From positions 5,456,001 through 5,520,000 of the forward strand of contig NZ_CP176395.1 in NCBI RefSeq assembly GCF_046244365.1: 64,000 bases of DNA, given 5' to 3'. Below the pieces are notes generated by a model. It saw only the letters and a program-made list of their open reading frames with translations, did not search any database and was not told the origin of the DNA. Below, piece by piece: positions 43,064 through 51,224 of the stretch. The stretch is from Paenibacillus_V sp046244365. GTDB taxonomy: Bacteria; Bacillota; Bacilli; Paenibacillales; NBRC-103111. Position 1 is the stretch's first letter; each line of letters starts with the position of its first letter. The position numbers were made by a program, and so were the translations under genes.

Positions 43064-43978
43064 ATGATATTACCCAAAATAAAACTATTGCTCCCCTTGT
43101 TAGTCGCCTTGCTCCTATTGCCTGCGGCCGGCTCCGCCTTCGCGTTCAACGATTTGAACGGAAATCCCGCGAAAGCAGCCATCGAACAGCTGGAACGGGA
43201 CGGTATCGTAAGCGGCGTTGACGAGCACTCGTTCAAACCGAACGAATCCATGACGAATGCCCAAGCCGTTCATCTCATCGTCAAAGGCATGAAGCTGAAT
43301 ATCGATCATATCCGGTTCATTAAGGAACCGCTTGCCGGCGACTACTTCACGAACGTCCCTAACGACGCATGGTATGCTCAATCGTTCATCGTGGCGCAGT
43401 TGAACGGATTGCCGCTCGCGAAAGATATCGATCCAAGCAAGCCGATCACGCGGGAGCTCTTTGCCGATTTGTTGTTTCATGCCCTTCTTAAGACCGGAGA
43501 TTATGCCTTCATCGAGTTGTTCGTCGTTATGAAAGACGGCGACGAGGTTACGGAAGGACGAATGGAAAGCATTCAGAAGCTGCTAATTGCCAAAATAGCA
43601 AAGCTTGACGAGAACGGGAAGTTTTATCCTCAGAAAGCCGTTACCCGCGGCGAGGCAGCAGCGATGCTCCATGCCGCAATCGTTTTCGTAAAGGAGCATT
43701 CGACCATGAATCAACCGGATCCGGAGCATACCGTAACGGTATCGAGCGAGAAAGTGAACGACGAGGTTAATAAAGTTACGCTGTCATGGGGAACAAGGCC
43801 GAACCCGGGCTACCGGTTAACGATCGACGGCATCGCATTCACAGGGAATGAAGCCGTGATCAGTTACAGTTTGCATACGCCGGAGCCGGGCCGGATGTAT
43901 CCGCAGGTAATAACGGAAGCGAAGGCGTCCACATTTGTAGCCTCTTCGTACAACGTAACGATTAAACAAGCACAATAA
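43064..43978 (+). CDS. Secreted protein with SLH-like repeats and a PrcB-like C-terminal domain
   Basis: 304 residues: signal peptide (LLLPLLVALLLLPAAGSAFA), three S-layer-homology-like repeats (AIEQLERDGIVSGVDEHSFK, DAWYAQSFIVAQLNG, FYPQKAVTRGEAAAML), then about 75 residues (KVTLSWGTRPNPGYRL, EPGRMYPQVIT) resembling the PrcB_C domain of protease-complex inhibitors. SLH repeats anchor proteins to pyruvylated wall polymers. ACGGAGGTG precedes the ATG. Confidence 0.8.
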   Translation: MILPKIKLLLPLLVALLLLPAAGSAFAFNDLNGNPAKAAIEQLERDGIVSGVDEHSFKPNESMTNAQAVHLIVKGMKLNIDHIRFIKEPLAGDYFTNVPNDAWYAQSFIVAQLNGLPLAKDIDPSKPITRELFADLLFHALLKTGDYAFIELFVVMKDGDEVTEGRMESIQKLLIAKIAKLDENGKFYPQKAVTRGEAAAMLHAAIVFVKEHSTMNQPDPEHTVTVSSEKVNDEVNKVTLSWGTRPNPGYRLTIDGIAFTGNEAVISYSLHTPEPGRMYPQVITEAKASTFVASSYNVTIKQAQ

Positions 43979-43999
43979 TATTTCTGATTCTTTACGTGT

Positions 44000-44050
44000 A
44001 AAGACGATCGTCGACCCTCGCCCATGCGAAATCGAATGATCGTCTTTCTT
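44000..44050 (+). terminator. Rho-independent terminator
   Basis: AAAGACGATC and GATCGTCTTT pair across a long loop, followed by CTTTG. Confidence 0.6.
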
Positions 44051-44159
44051 TGTGTACATAGTTTTTCCGGAGCAGCAAAAACTGTATGTGTTAAACTTCC
44101 CTGCAGCATGCGCGCAGCCGTTAAACCATACGCTTTTAGGCGAGACTTTGGAGGATGCT

Positions 44160-45314
44160 ATGTGTAAAAATCGGCATTTTACGTTTATCGGCCTTCGTCT
44201 GTTTATGGGCGCGATTGTTTTGGCAGCCTTTGTCATCTTCGGTTTGCCGGCAGTCGTTCATGGCGAAAAAGAACCCGTTAAACCGCTAAGCATTACCGTG
44301 CGGACTTCCCCTGAAGCAGCTTTCGAAACGCGACTCGATATTTATTCCGCCAAGCTGTCTAAATCCGTTTCTGCGCTTGAACCGATTGAACTTAACCGCA
44401 GCGAAGACAGCGACGTCGAAATCGGTTGGATCGATGCTGCAGGACGAAAAAGAACATACGTTCTCGCTGAGAACGGGGAATTAGTAGATAAGCAAGCCGG
44501 CCAGGTTATGCTGCCGACGCCGCAGCTTCGCGAACAGCTGAAACGTTCTGCCGAACAGCTAAGAGCGGTGCACTATGGCAAACTGGTCCCTTGGGAGCAA
44601 GCGAAGCAGATCGTCGCCAAAAAAGATATCGTCACCGTCGTGGATCTCGAGACGGGACTTCGTTTCCGCGCCCAGCGAAGAGCCGGCAGCAGCCATGCGG
44701 ACGTTCAGCCCGTCACGAAGGAAGATACGCGGATCATGAAGCAAATCTATGGGGGTGCCTGGAGCTGGAATCGCCGGGCCATACTCGTCTTGAAGGACCG
44801 CGAGCGGATCGCCGGATCGATGCACGGGATGCCGCACGGCGGAGACGGAATTCCCGACAACGAGTTCAGCGGACATTTTTGCATTCATTTTCAAAACAGC
44901 GTCACGCACGGTTCAGGCAGTCTCGATCCCGCGCATCAATTAATGGTGATGAAAGCGGCAGGCATGTTGCGCACATACTTGGCCGAACGAAGTCCTTATG
45001 AGCTTGTTGATCTGTTTATGAGCGCACTGAACCAGCATGACCGGCATACCGCTTCCTTGATGCTGGCGCCCGAAGCCCGAGATCGGTTTAGCGCCGAAGG
45101 GAATGACGATCCATCCATCGAGTCGATTCACCGTTTGACGCCGCCTGTGCGATCAGCGGACAGCTCCGCTCTCGTTGATCTCGAAATACCGATAAAAACG
45201 GTCGTTACCCTGCATAACCGGCAGAAAGTCAAGCGTACGCTACGTTTTATCCTGAAACGCAAGGCTGTGAATGAAGCGTGGAAAATCGAACGGATTGACA
45301 ATATACCTGATTGA
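44160..45314 (+). CDS. Membrane-anchored protein of unknown function
   Basis: 384 residues: N-terminal hydrophobic segment (FMGAIVLAAFVIFGLPAVVH), a linker, and a central domain with many conserved-looking residues (SSHADVQPVTKEDTRIMKQI, YGGAWSWNRRAILV, HGMPHGG, GHFCIHFQNSVTHG). This domain is seen in other Bacillota wall-associated proteins; its His/Cys/Asp content suggests an enzyme or metal site but I cannot name the activity. GGAGG precedes the ATG at 44160. Confidence 0.7.
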   Translation: MCKNRHFTFIGLRLFMGAIVLAAFVIFGLPAVVHGEKEPVKPLSITVRTSPEAAFETRLDIYSAKLSKSVSALEPIELNRSEDSDVEIGWIDAAGRKRTYVLAENGELVDKQAGQVMLPTPQLREQLKRSAEQLRAVHYGKLVPWEQAKQIVAKKDIVTVVDLETGLRFRAQRRAGSSHADVQPVTKEDTRIMKQIYGGAWSWNRRAILVLKDRERIAGSMHGMPHGGDGIPDNEFSGHFCIHFQNSVTHGSGSLDPAHQLMVMKAAGMLRTYLAERSPYELVDLFMSALNQHDRHTASLMLAPEARDRFSAEGNDDPSIESIHRLTPPVRSADSSALVDLEIPIKTVVTLHNRQKVKRTLRFILKRKAVNEAWKIERIDNIPD

Positions 45315-45392
45315 TGTACGATGGAAGCAGGCAATAGGTCACTTGAAGGAAATGGGATGTCGTGAGAGAAATTATGCGGGAGGCGGTTCGTC

Positions 45393-46367
45393 TTGGAATT
45401 CAATGAAATGCGTTATGCCAATATGCCCTACCGGCAGTGCGGCAAATGGGGCTTGAAGCTTCCTGTCATTTCACTAGGAGGCTGGCAAACGGTCGGCGGC
45501 TACGAAGCGGAGAAGGAAGCGAAGCGCTGTTTTTATGCGGCTTTTAACGCAGGCATTACCCACTTCGATTTTGCGAACAACTACGGTACGCCGCCGGGGA
45601 ACGGGGAAATCATCGGAGGCAAAATCCTGAAGCATTTGCCGCGGGACGAAATTATTATTTCCAGCAAAGCAAGCTATCTGATGTGGCCGGGACCTTATGG
45701 CGAATGGGGCAGCCGCAAGTCGATCATCGCATCTTGCGATCAAAGCCTAAAGCGGATGGGCGTCGACTATTTCGATATTTTTTACATACACCGCTTTGAT
45801 CCGAATACGCCGCTCGAAGAAACGCACGGCGCCCTGGAAACGCTTATTCAGCAAGGTAAAGTGCTGTACGGCGGCGTGTCCAACTACTCGCCCGAAACTA
45901 CGGAAGCGAGCATCAAGCTTAAGGATAAGAAAAACTGGTTTCCCCTCACGATCCACCAGCCCGTCTATAATCTGCTTCGGCGCGAAATGGAAGACGGCCT
46001 GCTCAAAAGCGCAGCCAAGCACGGCTACGGCTTAATTGCTTTCAGCCCGCTTGCGCAAGGCCTGCTTACCGACAAATATTTGGAGGGCGTGCCTAAAGAA
46101 TCCCGCTTCGGCAAGCAAGGCAAGGAGCAAATCGACGATTTGCAGCTGCGTAAAATTAAAGCCTTTCATGAGCTAGCGGCAGAGCGCGATCAATCGCTAG
46201 CCCAAATGTCGCTGGCGTGGATTTTAAGGCATAAGGAAGTTACCTCCGTCCTTACCGCCGTCTCGAAGCTTAGTCAGCTGGAAGACAGTTTGAAGACCTT
46301 GCAAAACTTATCGTTCACGGCGGATGAGCTTGCCCGTATCGATGATATTAGCGGCTGGAACGAATAG
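45393..46367 (+). CDS. Aldo/keto reductase, YghZ/GSP69-like
   Basis: 324 residues, TIM barrel. Catalytic Asp/Tyr/Lys/His are seen in FDFANNYG, SSKASY and FYIHRFD; the NADPH site follows (SNYSPE, AFSPLAQGLLTDKYL). Closest in type to L-glyceraldehyde 3-phosphate/methylglyoxal reductases. TTG start nine bases after GGGAGG. Confidence 0.88.
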   Translation: MEFNEMRYANMPYRQCGKWGLKLPVISLGGWQTVGGYEAEKEAKRCFYAAFNAGITHFDFANNYGTPPGNGEIIGGKILKHLPRDEIIISSKASYLMWPGPYGEWGSRKSIIASCDQSLKRMGVDYFDIFYIHRFDPNTPLEETHGALETLIQQGKVLYGGVSNYSPETTEASIKLKDKKNWFPLTIHQPVYNLLRREMEDGLLKSAAKHGYGLIAFSPLAQGLLTDKYLEGVPKESRFGKQGKEQIDDLQLRKIKAFHELAAERDQSLAQMSLAWILRHKEVTSVLTAVSKLSQLEDSLKTLQNLSFTADELARIDDISGWNE

Positions 46368-46370
46368 TTT

Positions 46371-46448
46371 TGTTTCCAAGGAGGCGTCTTTTGATGCCGT
46401 GCGTTTGCCGAGACGATGAGCAATCAGCGGAGATCACCTTTCTGAATC
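46371..46448. repeat. Dispersed intergenic repeat, copy C
   Basis: CCAAGGAGGCGTCTT, GTGCGTTTGCCGAG, GAGCAATCA, GGAGATCACCTTTCTGA; aligns with copies A and B but has lost the first inverted arm. Confidence 0.6.
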
Positions 46449-46456
46449 GTTCAAAT

Positions 46457-46493
46457 AAACCTTCTTTCGTCGTGAAGACGCGAGAAGGTTTTT
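46457..46493 (+). terminator. Rho-independent terminator
   Basis: AAACCTTCT and AGAAGGTTTTT pair; ends the aldo/keto reductase transcript. Confidence 0.75.
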
Positions 46494-46574
46494 GCGTTTA
46501 CACGGGGCGAAATATTGGTAACAAACCGAAAAATTGGATATCCTAGTAACGAACAAATAAAGCGAGGTGCGATC

Positions 46575-46739
46575 ATGAACTGGGTATACTGGTCCAAGCT
46601 GTATGACAGCAAATTTCAGGCAGGCTGTCTTGCGAAGCGAATGGAAGAGGATTGGTGGATTTACGGCTATGAGTGCCCCAACTCGGTTGAAGTCTATAAA
46701 TCGCGAAAAGGACGATTCGGCGTCCGTTATTTGTTATAA
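46575..46739 (+). CDS. Small hypothetical protein
   Basis: 54 residues, aromatic-rich (MNWVYWSKLYDSKFQ, DWWIYGYECPNSV). GAGGTG is seven bases before the ATG at 46575. Own transcription unit. Not recognised. Confidence 0.55.
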   Translation: MNWVYWSKLYDSKFQAGCLAKRMEEDWWIYGYECPNSVEVYKSRKGRFGVRYLL

Positions 46740-46759
46740 AGTGTATGTAAATTTTATTC

Positions 46760-46789
46760 TTGACTTTCTCTTTGAGAATGTTGTATAGT
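46760..46789 (+). promoter_or_regulatory. Promoter of the tRNA-fMet/tRNA-Ile2 unit
   Basis: TTGACT, 18-base spacer, TATAGT, 40 bases before tRNA-fMet. Confidence 0.65.
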
Positions 46790-46828
46790 TATTTTTGCCG
46801 CTAACAACCAAGTAGTCGGTACGAATGG

Positions 46829-46905
<77 letters not shown>

Positions 46906-46920
46906 AAATTTCCTACATAA

Positions 46921-46997
46921 GGGCCCTTAGCTCAGTTGGTTAGAGCGGTCGGCTCATAACCGATTGGTCGGGGGTTCGAGTCCCTCAGGGCCCACCA
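46921..46997 (+). tRNA. tRNA-Ile2 (CAT, lysidine type)
   Basis: 77 bases with CCA. Acceptor GGGCCCT/AGGGCCC is fully paired and the loop is CTCATAA rather than the TTCATAC of Bacillus elongator tRNA-Met; the body resembles Bacillus tRNA-Ile2, which needs TilS to read AUA. Elongator Met remains possible. Confidence 0.85.
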
Positions 46998-47023
46998 TCA
47001 GTGTGGAAATGCCTTCAAAAGAT

Positions 47024-47062
47024 AAACACCTTTATCGCTAGGTTGCGAGAAAGGTGTTTTTT
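47024..47062 (+). terminator. Rho-independent terminator of the tRNA unit
   Basis: AAACACCTTT and AAAGGTGTTTTTT pair. Confidence 0.85.
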
Positions 47063-47107
47063 AGTGCTTTTCAAGTCCGCCTCTCGGACTCCTCTAGGCG
47101 CCATGCT

Positions 47108-47656
47108 TCAGCCCGCGCTTGCTTCACTTCCGGGTTCGCCTAATGCCGCCTCACGCTCTTCCTTATCCCGCTGCTTATGGGCAATTCTGCTGGATGCCGA
47201 CGCCGCGATGCTGGCTACAAGATCGTCCAAAAACGTGTGTACGCCGTTCCCGACCTTCGTATCGAGGGTTTGAATGATACCGATTTTATGCTTATCGAGA
47301 TGCCCGAACGTCGTTACCGCAATACTGCCATAGCCGAGAACGGAACCCAGTGCAAGCGTTTCGTCGCAACCGAACAAACCTTCGTCGCTCTCTACGAGAG
47401 ATTGAAGCGGCTCGGACAGCATATTTTTCTCCGCCAGTATATCGAGTTCGATTCCCACAAGGAGTGCATGCTGCAGTTCTCTCTTCTCGAGTACGGCATT
47501 CACGCTTTCAATACAGGATTCCAGCTTCAGATGGGGGTTGTAAGGGGATTGCATTTGAAACACGATATGAGCGATGTCTTCGATCGCCACGCCTCGTTCG
47601 CTTAATTTTCGAAGGACCGCCGATTTTACCTCGTTGCTGTGCACTTTGCGTTTCAT
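47108..47656 (-). CDS. yutG: YutG-like, phosphatidylglycerophosphatase A fold
   Basis: 182 residues. Matches Bacillus YutG: MKRKVHSNEVKSAVL, VAIEDIAHIVFQMQSPYNP, QHALLVGIELDILAEK, SVLGYGSIAVTTFGHLDK and the acidic HTFLDDLVASIAASASSR. The His/Asp-rich HTFLDD motif is the PgpA-type metal site. No membrane helices, unlike proteobacterial PgpA. Start at 47656. Follows the TPR-like gene by 37 bases. Confidence 0.85.
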   Translation of the reverse strand: MKRKVHSNEVKSAVLRKLSERGVAIEDIAHIVFQMQSPYNPHLKLESCIESVNAVLEKRELQHALLVGIELDILAEKNMLSEPLQSLVESDEGLFGCDETLALGSVLGYGSIAVTTFGHLDKHKIGIIQTLDTKVGNGVHTFLDDLVASIAASASSRIAHKQRDKEEREAALGEPGSEASAG

Positions 47657-47693
47657 CCCAATCTCCCCTTTCGAAAGACGTACCACCATCATA

Positions 47694-48368
47694 TCATATT
47701 TCAAAACGGATCGAATCAAAATAATGTTCGATCGCCTTCGCAAAATCACGGCCCTGCTCCGCTTCCAGGCCCGCTTCGACAAGCTCGCGGTCAAGCGCAG
47801 GGGCAAGCTTCATCGCCTGCTTCATGTGGGCCAGCGAGGCCGGGACATCCGCCTTGTGCAGGGTAAACCAGCCGAGCTGCTGGTAGGTGCGCGAGAGCGC
47901 TTCCGGTTTAGCCCGGTCGCTTTGCTGCTTCCGTAATATTTCTTCGGCACGGTCGATCGCATCCTGAATAAAGCCTTGCCCGAACCGGCATTCCGCGATT
48001 AGCAGAGATACGTCTGCTTTCGAGAAATCGCTCTGCCCGTCTGCGCCTTCATGATGGCGCGCTCTCCACAGCAAATCTTCCGCTTCGTCATAGTTAAGCT
48101 GCTCCATCTTCCGATAAGCGAGTTCGATCATCGCCCGAAAAACAGATTGCGCCTGTCCCGGCTGAGCGCTGTCCCCCATACGGACGATGCTGCCCAGCAG
48201 CAGCTCTCCTTCCTTATCCTGACCGGATTCGAGCAGTGCGGCTGCGACTGCAAGCCTTGCATCCGGCTGATGTTTTGCCAAATCGATCAACAATGCGTCT
48301 TCTTGCGAAAACCAAGGTCTAATTGTCTGCAGCAGTTCGACGATGCGAGCGTCAACCGTATCGTTCAT
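47694..48368 (-). CDS. TPR-like repeat protein
   Basis: 224 residues, all helical. Paired-helix units are seen around RAMIELAYRKMEQLNYDEAE, DVSLLIAECRFGQGFIQDAI, YQQLGWFTLHKADVPASLAH, with TPR spacing. Likely a protein-interaction scaffold. First gene of a two-gene unit with yutG. Confidence 0.7.
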   Translation of the reverse strand: MNDTVDARIVELLQTIRPWFSQEDALLIDLAKHQPDARLAVAAALLESGQDKEGELLLGSIVRMGDSAQPGQAQSVFRAMIELAYRKMEQLNYDEAEDLLWRARHHEGADGQSDFSKADVSLLIAECRFGQGFIQDAIDRAEEILRKQQSDRAKPEALSRTYQQLGWFTLHKADVPASLAHMKQAMKLAPALDRELVEAGLEAEQGRDFAKAIEHYFDSIRFEI

Positions 48369-48487
48369 CTCAAATCCCCGCTTTCTCCGGTTCCATTGCC
48401 TGTTTTCCGTTAGATCGAGCTTAGTTACGCTTGCTGTAAACTATTCTCATCATAACATAAAAGGTTATGATCTTACTCTATCCAGAA

Positions 48488-48530
48488 CAAAAGCATCCCC
48501 ATCCGCTTGGTAAGCGACACAGGGATGCTC
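48488..48530 (-). terminator. Rho-independent terminator of the six-gene exporter operon
   Basis: Minus strand AGCATCCC and GGGATGCT pair across a 22-base loop, followed by TTTGTT. Confidence 0.75.
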
Positions 48531-48551
48531 TCGGCTTGCAGCTCGAACCAT

Positions 48552-51080
48552 TTAGTTATAATTCTCGAACCAGCCTTTGGTCGTCGTGGCAAGCAGTTTG
48601 CGGTGCCCGTCGAATTCGGCATACATGTTAATCGTATAGGTTTGAGATTGATTCATCCGGTTCGCGATAAAATCGGTCGCCGTTCCTTTGAAACCGGCTG
48701 TATTTGTGCCGATCTTCCACGAAGCCGCCGATCCGCTAACGTCAAGGTCATACGATTGCTCGTATTTTTGTTGGGAATCCACAACTTCCATTACAAGCTT
48801 GTGACGATTGGCGTCCGACAGCTCCGGAAGTAAATCGTTGGACTTGGCCAGCGTATAGCCGAACGATAGCTCGAGATTCTTATCCGTCGGCGGCACCAAT
48901 TTCACATTGGAGAGCGATACCGTATAGCCGCCCACTTTAAGTCCCTCGAGATTCGACTTGACCGTGGAGGCTGCCTCGTCAGGAAGCTGCATGCCGAATG
49001 CGCGCACATAAGCGTCGGTCGTCGGTGTTCCTTTGCCGTCGCCTCCGCCGGCGCTTCCCATCGCCTCGCCCAAAACAAGGCTCATATCCGCCATGCTGTA
49101 ACCCTTCGGCACTTTGCTCCAAATCGCGACGATCGCCTTGCCGTTCGGCGCCATTTTTTGCGTGATGCCGCTGAAGAAGGCCGGATAATACATATCGTCC
49201 TTCGTTTTCCAGTAACCGGCCAGCTTGCCCGCCGACGCTGCGCGTTTCTCGGTATTCTTCACTTCCAGCTCGGCGTAGAACAAATCCGAATTGGTGCTGG
49301 CGTAAGTCTGCACTTGACTGATTTTCAGCTCGGCCGACTTTCCGGTATCCGTCAGCTTGCGCACTTGATCCTTCGCCACCTGCGGGATCCGCAGCAGATC
49401 GGAATTGTGTTTGAATTCCGCAACCTTACTTGTCGTCTTCTCGTCAACCTTATCCTGCAAGACCAGCTTAAGATCGGAAAATACCGATGTATAAGGGACT
49501 TTAGCGTACAAAATATAATTGACGCCGGATTGGCCCGGTACCGAGATGACATTATCCTGCTTGCTGAGTACGGCTTCTACCTTCACGCCGCCGTCAAGCA
49601 AGAAATAGCCCTGTAACGCCGGGAGAGGAAGAGACGCGCTTCCTTTGTTGCCGATCGAGACTTCAGCCGAAAGAATATCCTGATCTTCCCAAGGCAGACG
49701 TTGAACGGAGTTCAGCTTGGCCGTATAGGAACCCGCCTTTCCGTCGTACGGATATTCGATGCCAAGCGATACGTCGCTCGTCGTCGCCTTAGGTACCGAA
49801 TAGGAAGCTACGGGATAGTCGTTGCCCGAGCTCGCCGTTTTGAGGTTCAGCTTCAAATCCTCAAGACTGACCGACGTCGGAATGCTGACGGAAAGCTGAA
49901 CTTCCTTGCTCGCTTTCGGGTTCAGCGTAAATTCCGGCGTATCCAGCGCAAGCGGATACGTCAAGCCGTCTTTCGTAAGCAGATCGAATTGATAGCCTTT
50001 GACCGCAACCGCGCTGCTTCCGTTATTCTCAAGAGTGAAAAATAAGTTCACCATATAGTCCTTGTCGTTCTTGCTCATCGAAACGCGGGAAATCCCCGTA
50101 TTGACGGTCGTACCGTTGATGTCGATCGGGCGCTTTTCGTTGATCGGAGCGGTCGGCGTATCCGTCGACGAAGCCGGCAGCATGAAATAGGCTAACGGTA
50201 TGAAACCGATTTTATCGTCGATTTTATTCGTAATGACAAGCTTCCAGCCTTCCGGATTTACCGATTTAGGAATCGATGCCGTCAGTTGCACATCCTTCTT
50301 CACCCTTGGCGCGATCGTAGGAGAAGGCGCAGGCTTGTCTGGCGTTGCGGGGGAACCGGCTTCAGAAAGCGGATAGACCAATCCTTCGGAGGTCATGATT
50401 GCATAGGATAAGCCTGGCAGCGTTATGCTTTTCATGCCCGCATTCTCCATCTGCAGCGAAACGCTCGTTAAAAAGTAATCGTCATTCTTGCTTACGGCTA
50501 CCTTCTTTACATTCGTTTTTAACGAAGAGCCGGCCAGCGAAAGAATCCGGCTTTGACCGATCGGCGTATCAAGCGAGTAGTCGCTTGGCACCGTGATCGT
50601 GCCTAGCGTCCTCTCGTAACTCGGCGCGGAGAAATCCCATTTAATCATTTTGAATTTCAAATCGCTCAGGTCGGTCGACTCGTTTACTTTGGCATAAAAG
50701 CTAACATCCATACTGCTGTGCGCCGGGATAACGTTCTTCTCTTTGTCCTGCGGCAGCAAGTTGACCGAAAATGCCGTTCCGGCTGAATTGTTCAATCGTA
50801 CCCAATAATCGATGAAACGCATTTCGTTGTCGTCGCCATTCGTGAACGTCACGGTAAACACGACCGTTTTGCCGTCGTCTCCCGGCATCATAGCCGCTTG
50901 CTTCAGCTCGATATAGCTGTTCGCGCTAAGCGAAATCGAACCGATCGCCTGGAGCGGCGCAATCGTATCGCTTTGGACGGCAGTTGCGCCATCGTCCGCG
51001 AAGACAGGCAAGACGGTCCCCGTCGATAAAGCAAATGCCAGGGTTGCAACGGCAATACGGTTCTTATAGTGTCTCTTCAT
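48552..51080 (-). CDS. Large secreted protein with repeated beta domains
   Basis: 842 residues: signal peptide (IAVATLAFALSTGTVLPVFA), then four or five diverged copies of a beta-sandwich-like unit of about 130-150 residues, each with a core such as VFTVTFTNGDDNEM, TSVSLQMENAGMKSI, VNLFFTLENNGSSAV, LSAEVSIGNKGSASL, FYAELEVKNTEKRAA, and linkers with a PSPTIAPR-type stretch. The unit resembles DUF4352/CARDB-like extracellular folds. No wall anchor seen. It ends a six-gene operon with an exporter, so it may be an extracytoplasmic partner. Confidence 0.75.
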   Translation of the reverse strand: MKRHYKNRIAVATLAFALSTGTVLPVFADDGATAVQSDTIAPLQAIGSISLSANSYIELKQAAMMPGDDGKTVVFTVTFTNGDDNEMRFIDYWVRLNNSAGTAFSVNLLPQDKEKNVIPAHSSMDVSFYAKVNESTDLSDLKFKMIKWDFSAPSYERTLGTITVPSDYSLDTPIGQSRILSLAGSSLKTNVKKVAVSKNDDYFLTSVSLQMENAGMKSITLPGLSYAIMTSEGLVYPLSEAGSPATPDKPAPSPTIAPRVKKDVQLTASIPKSVNPEGWKLVITNKIDDKIGFIPLAYFMLPASSTDTPTAPINEKRPIDINGTTVNTGISRVSMSKNDKDYMVNLFFTLENNGSSAVAVKGYQFDLLTKDGLTYPLALDTPEFTLNPKASKEVQLSVSIPTSVSLEDLKLNLKTASSGNDYPVASYSVPKATTSDVSLGIEYPYDGKAGSYTAKLNSVQRLPWEDQDILSAEVSIGNKGSASLPLPALQGYFLLDGGVKVEAVLSKQDNVISVPGQSGVNYILYAKVPYTSVFSDLKLVLQDKVDEKTTSKVAEFKHNSDLLRIPQVAKDQVRKLTDTGKSAELKISQVQTYASTNSDLFYAELEVKNTEKRAASAGKLAGYWKTKDDMYYPAFFSGITQKMAPNGKAIVAIWSKVPKGYSMADMSLVLGEAMGSAGGGDGKGTPTTDAYVRAFGMQLPDEAASTVKSNLEGLKVGGYTVSLSNVKLVPPTDKNLELSFGYTLAKSNDLLPELSDANRHKLVMEVVDSQQKYEQSYDLDVSGSAASWKIGTNTAGFKGTATDFIANRMNQSQTYTINMYAEFDGHRKLLATTTKGWFENYN

Positions 51081-51224
51081 GTTGTGGTTTCCCCTTCCCG
51101 GTTATGGTTGCGGCGCGCTCTTCGATAGGCGAAGCTCCGCGAAACGCACGCAGATACGTCGACTATAAAGGAAGAAACGCGCCACTGCTAGAGCTAGTTT
51201 GTTCGAAATAGTGGCTATTTGTTC

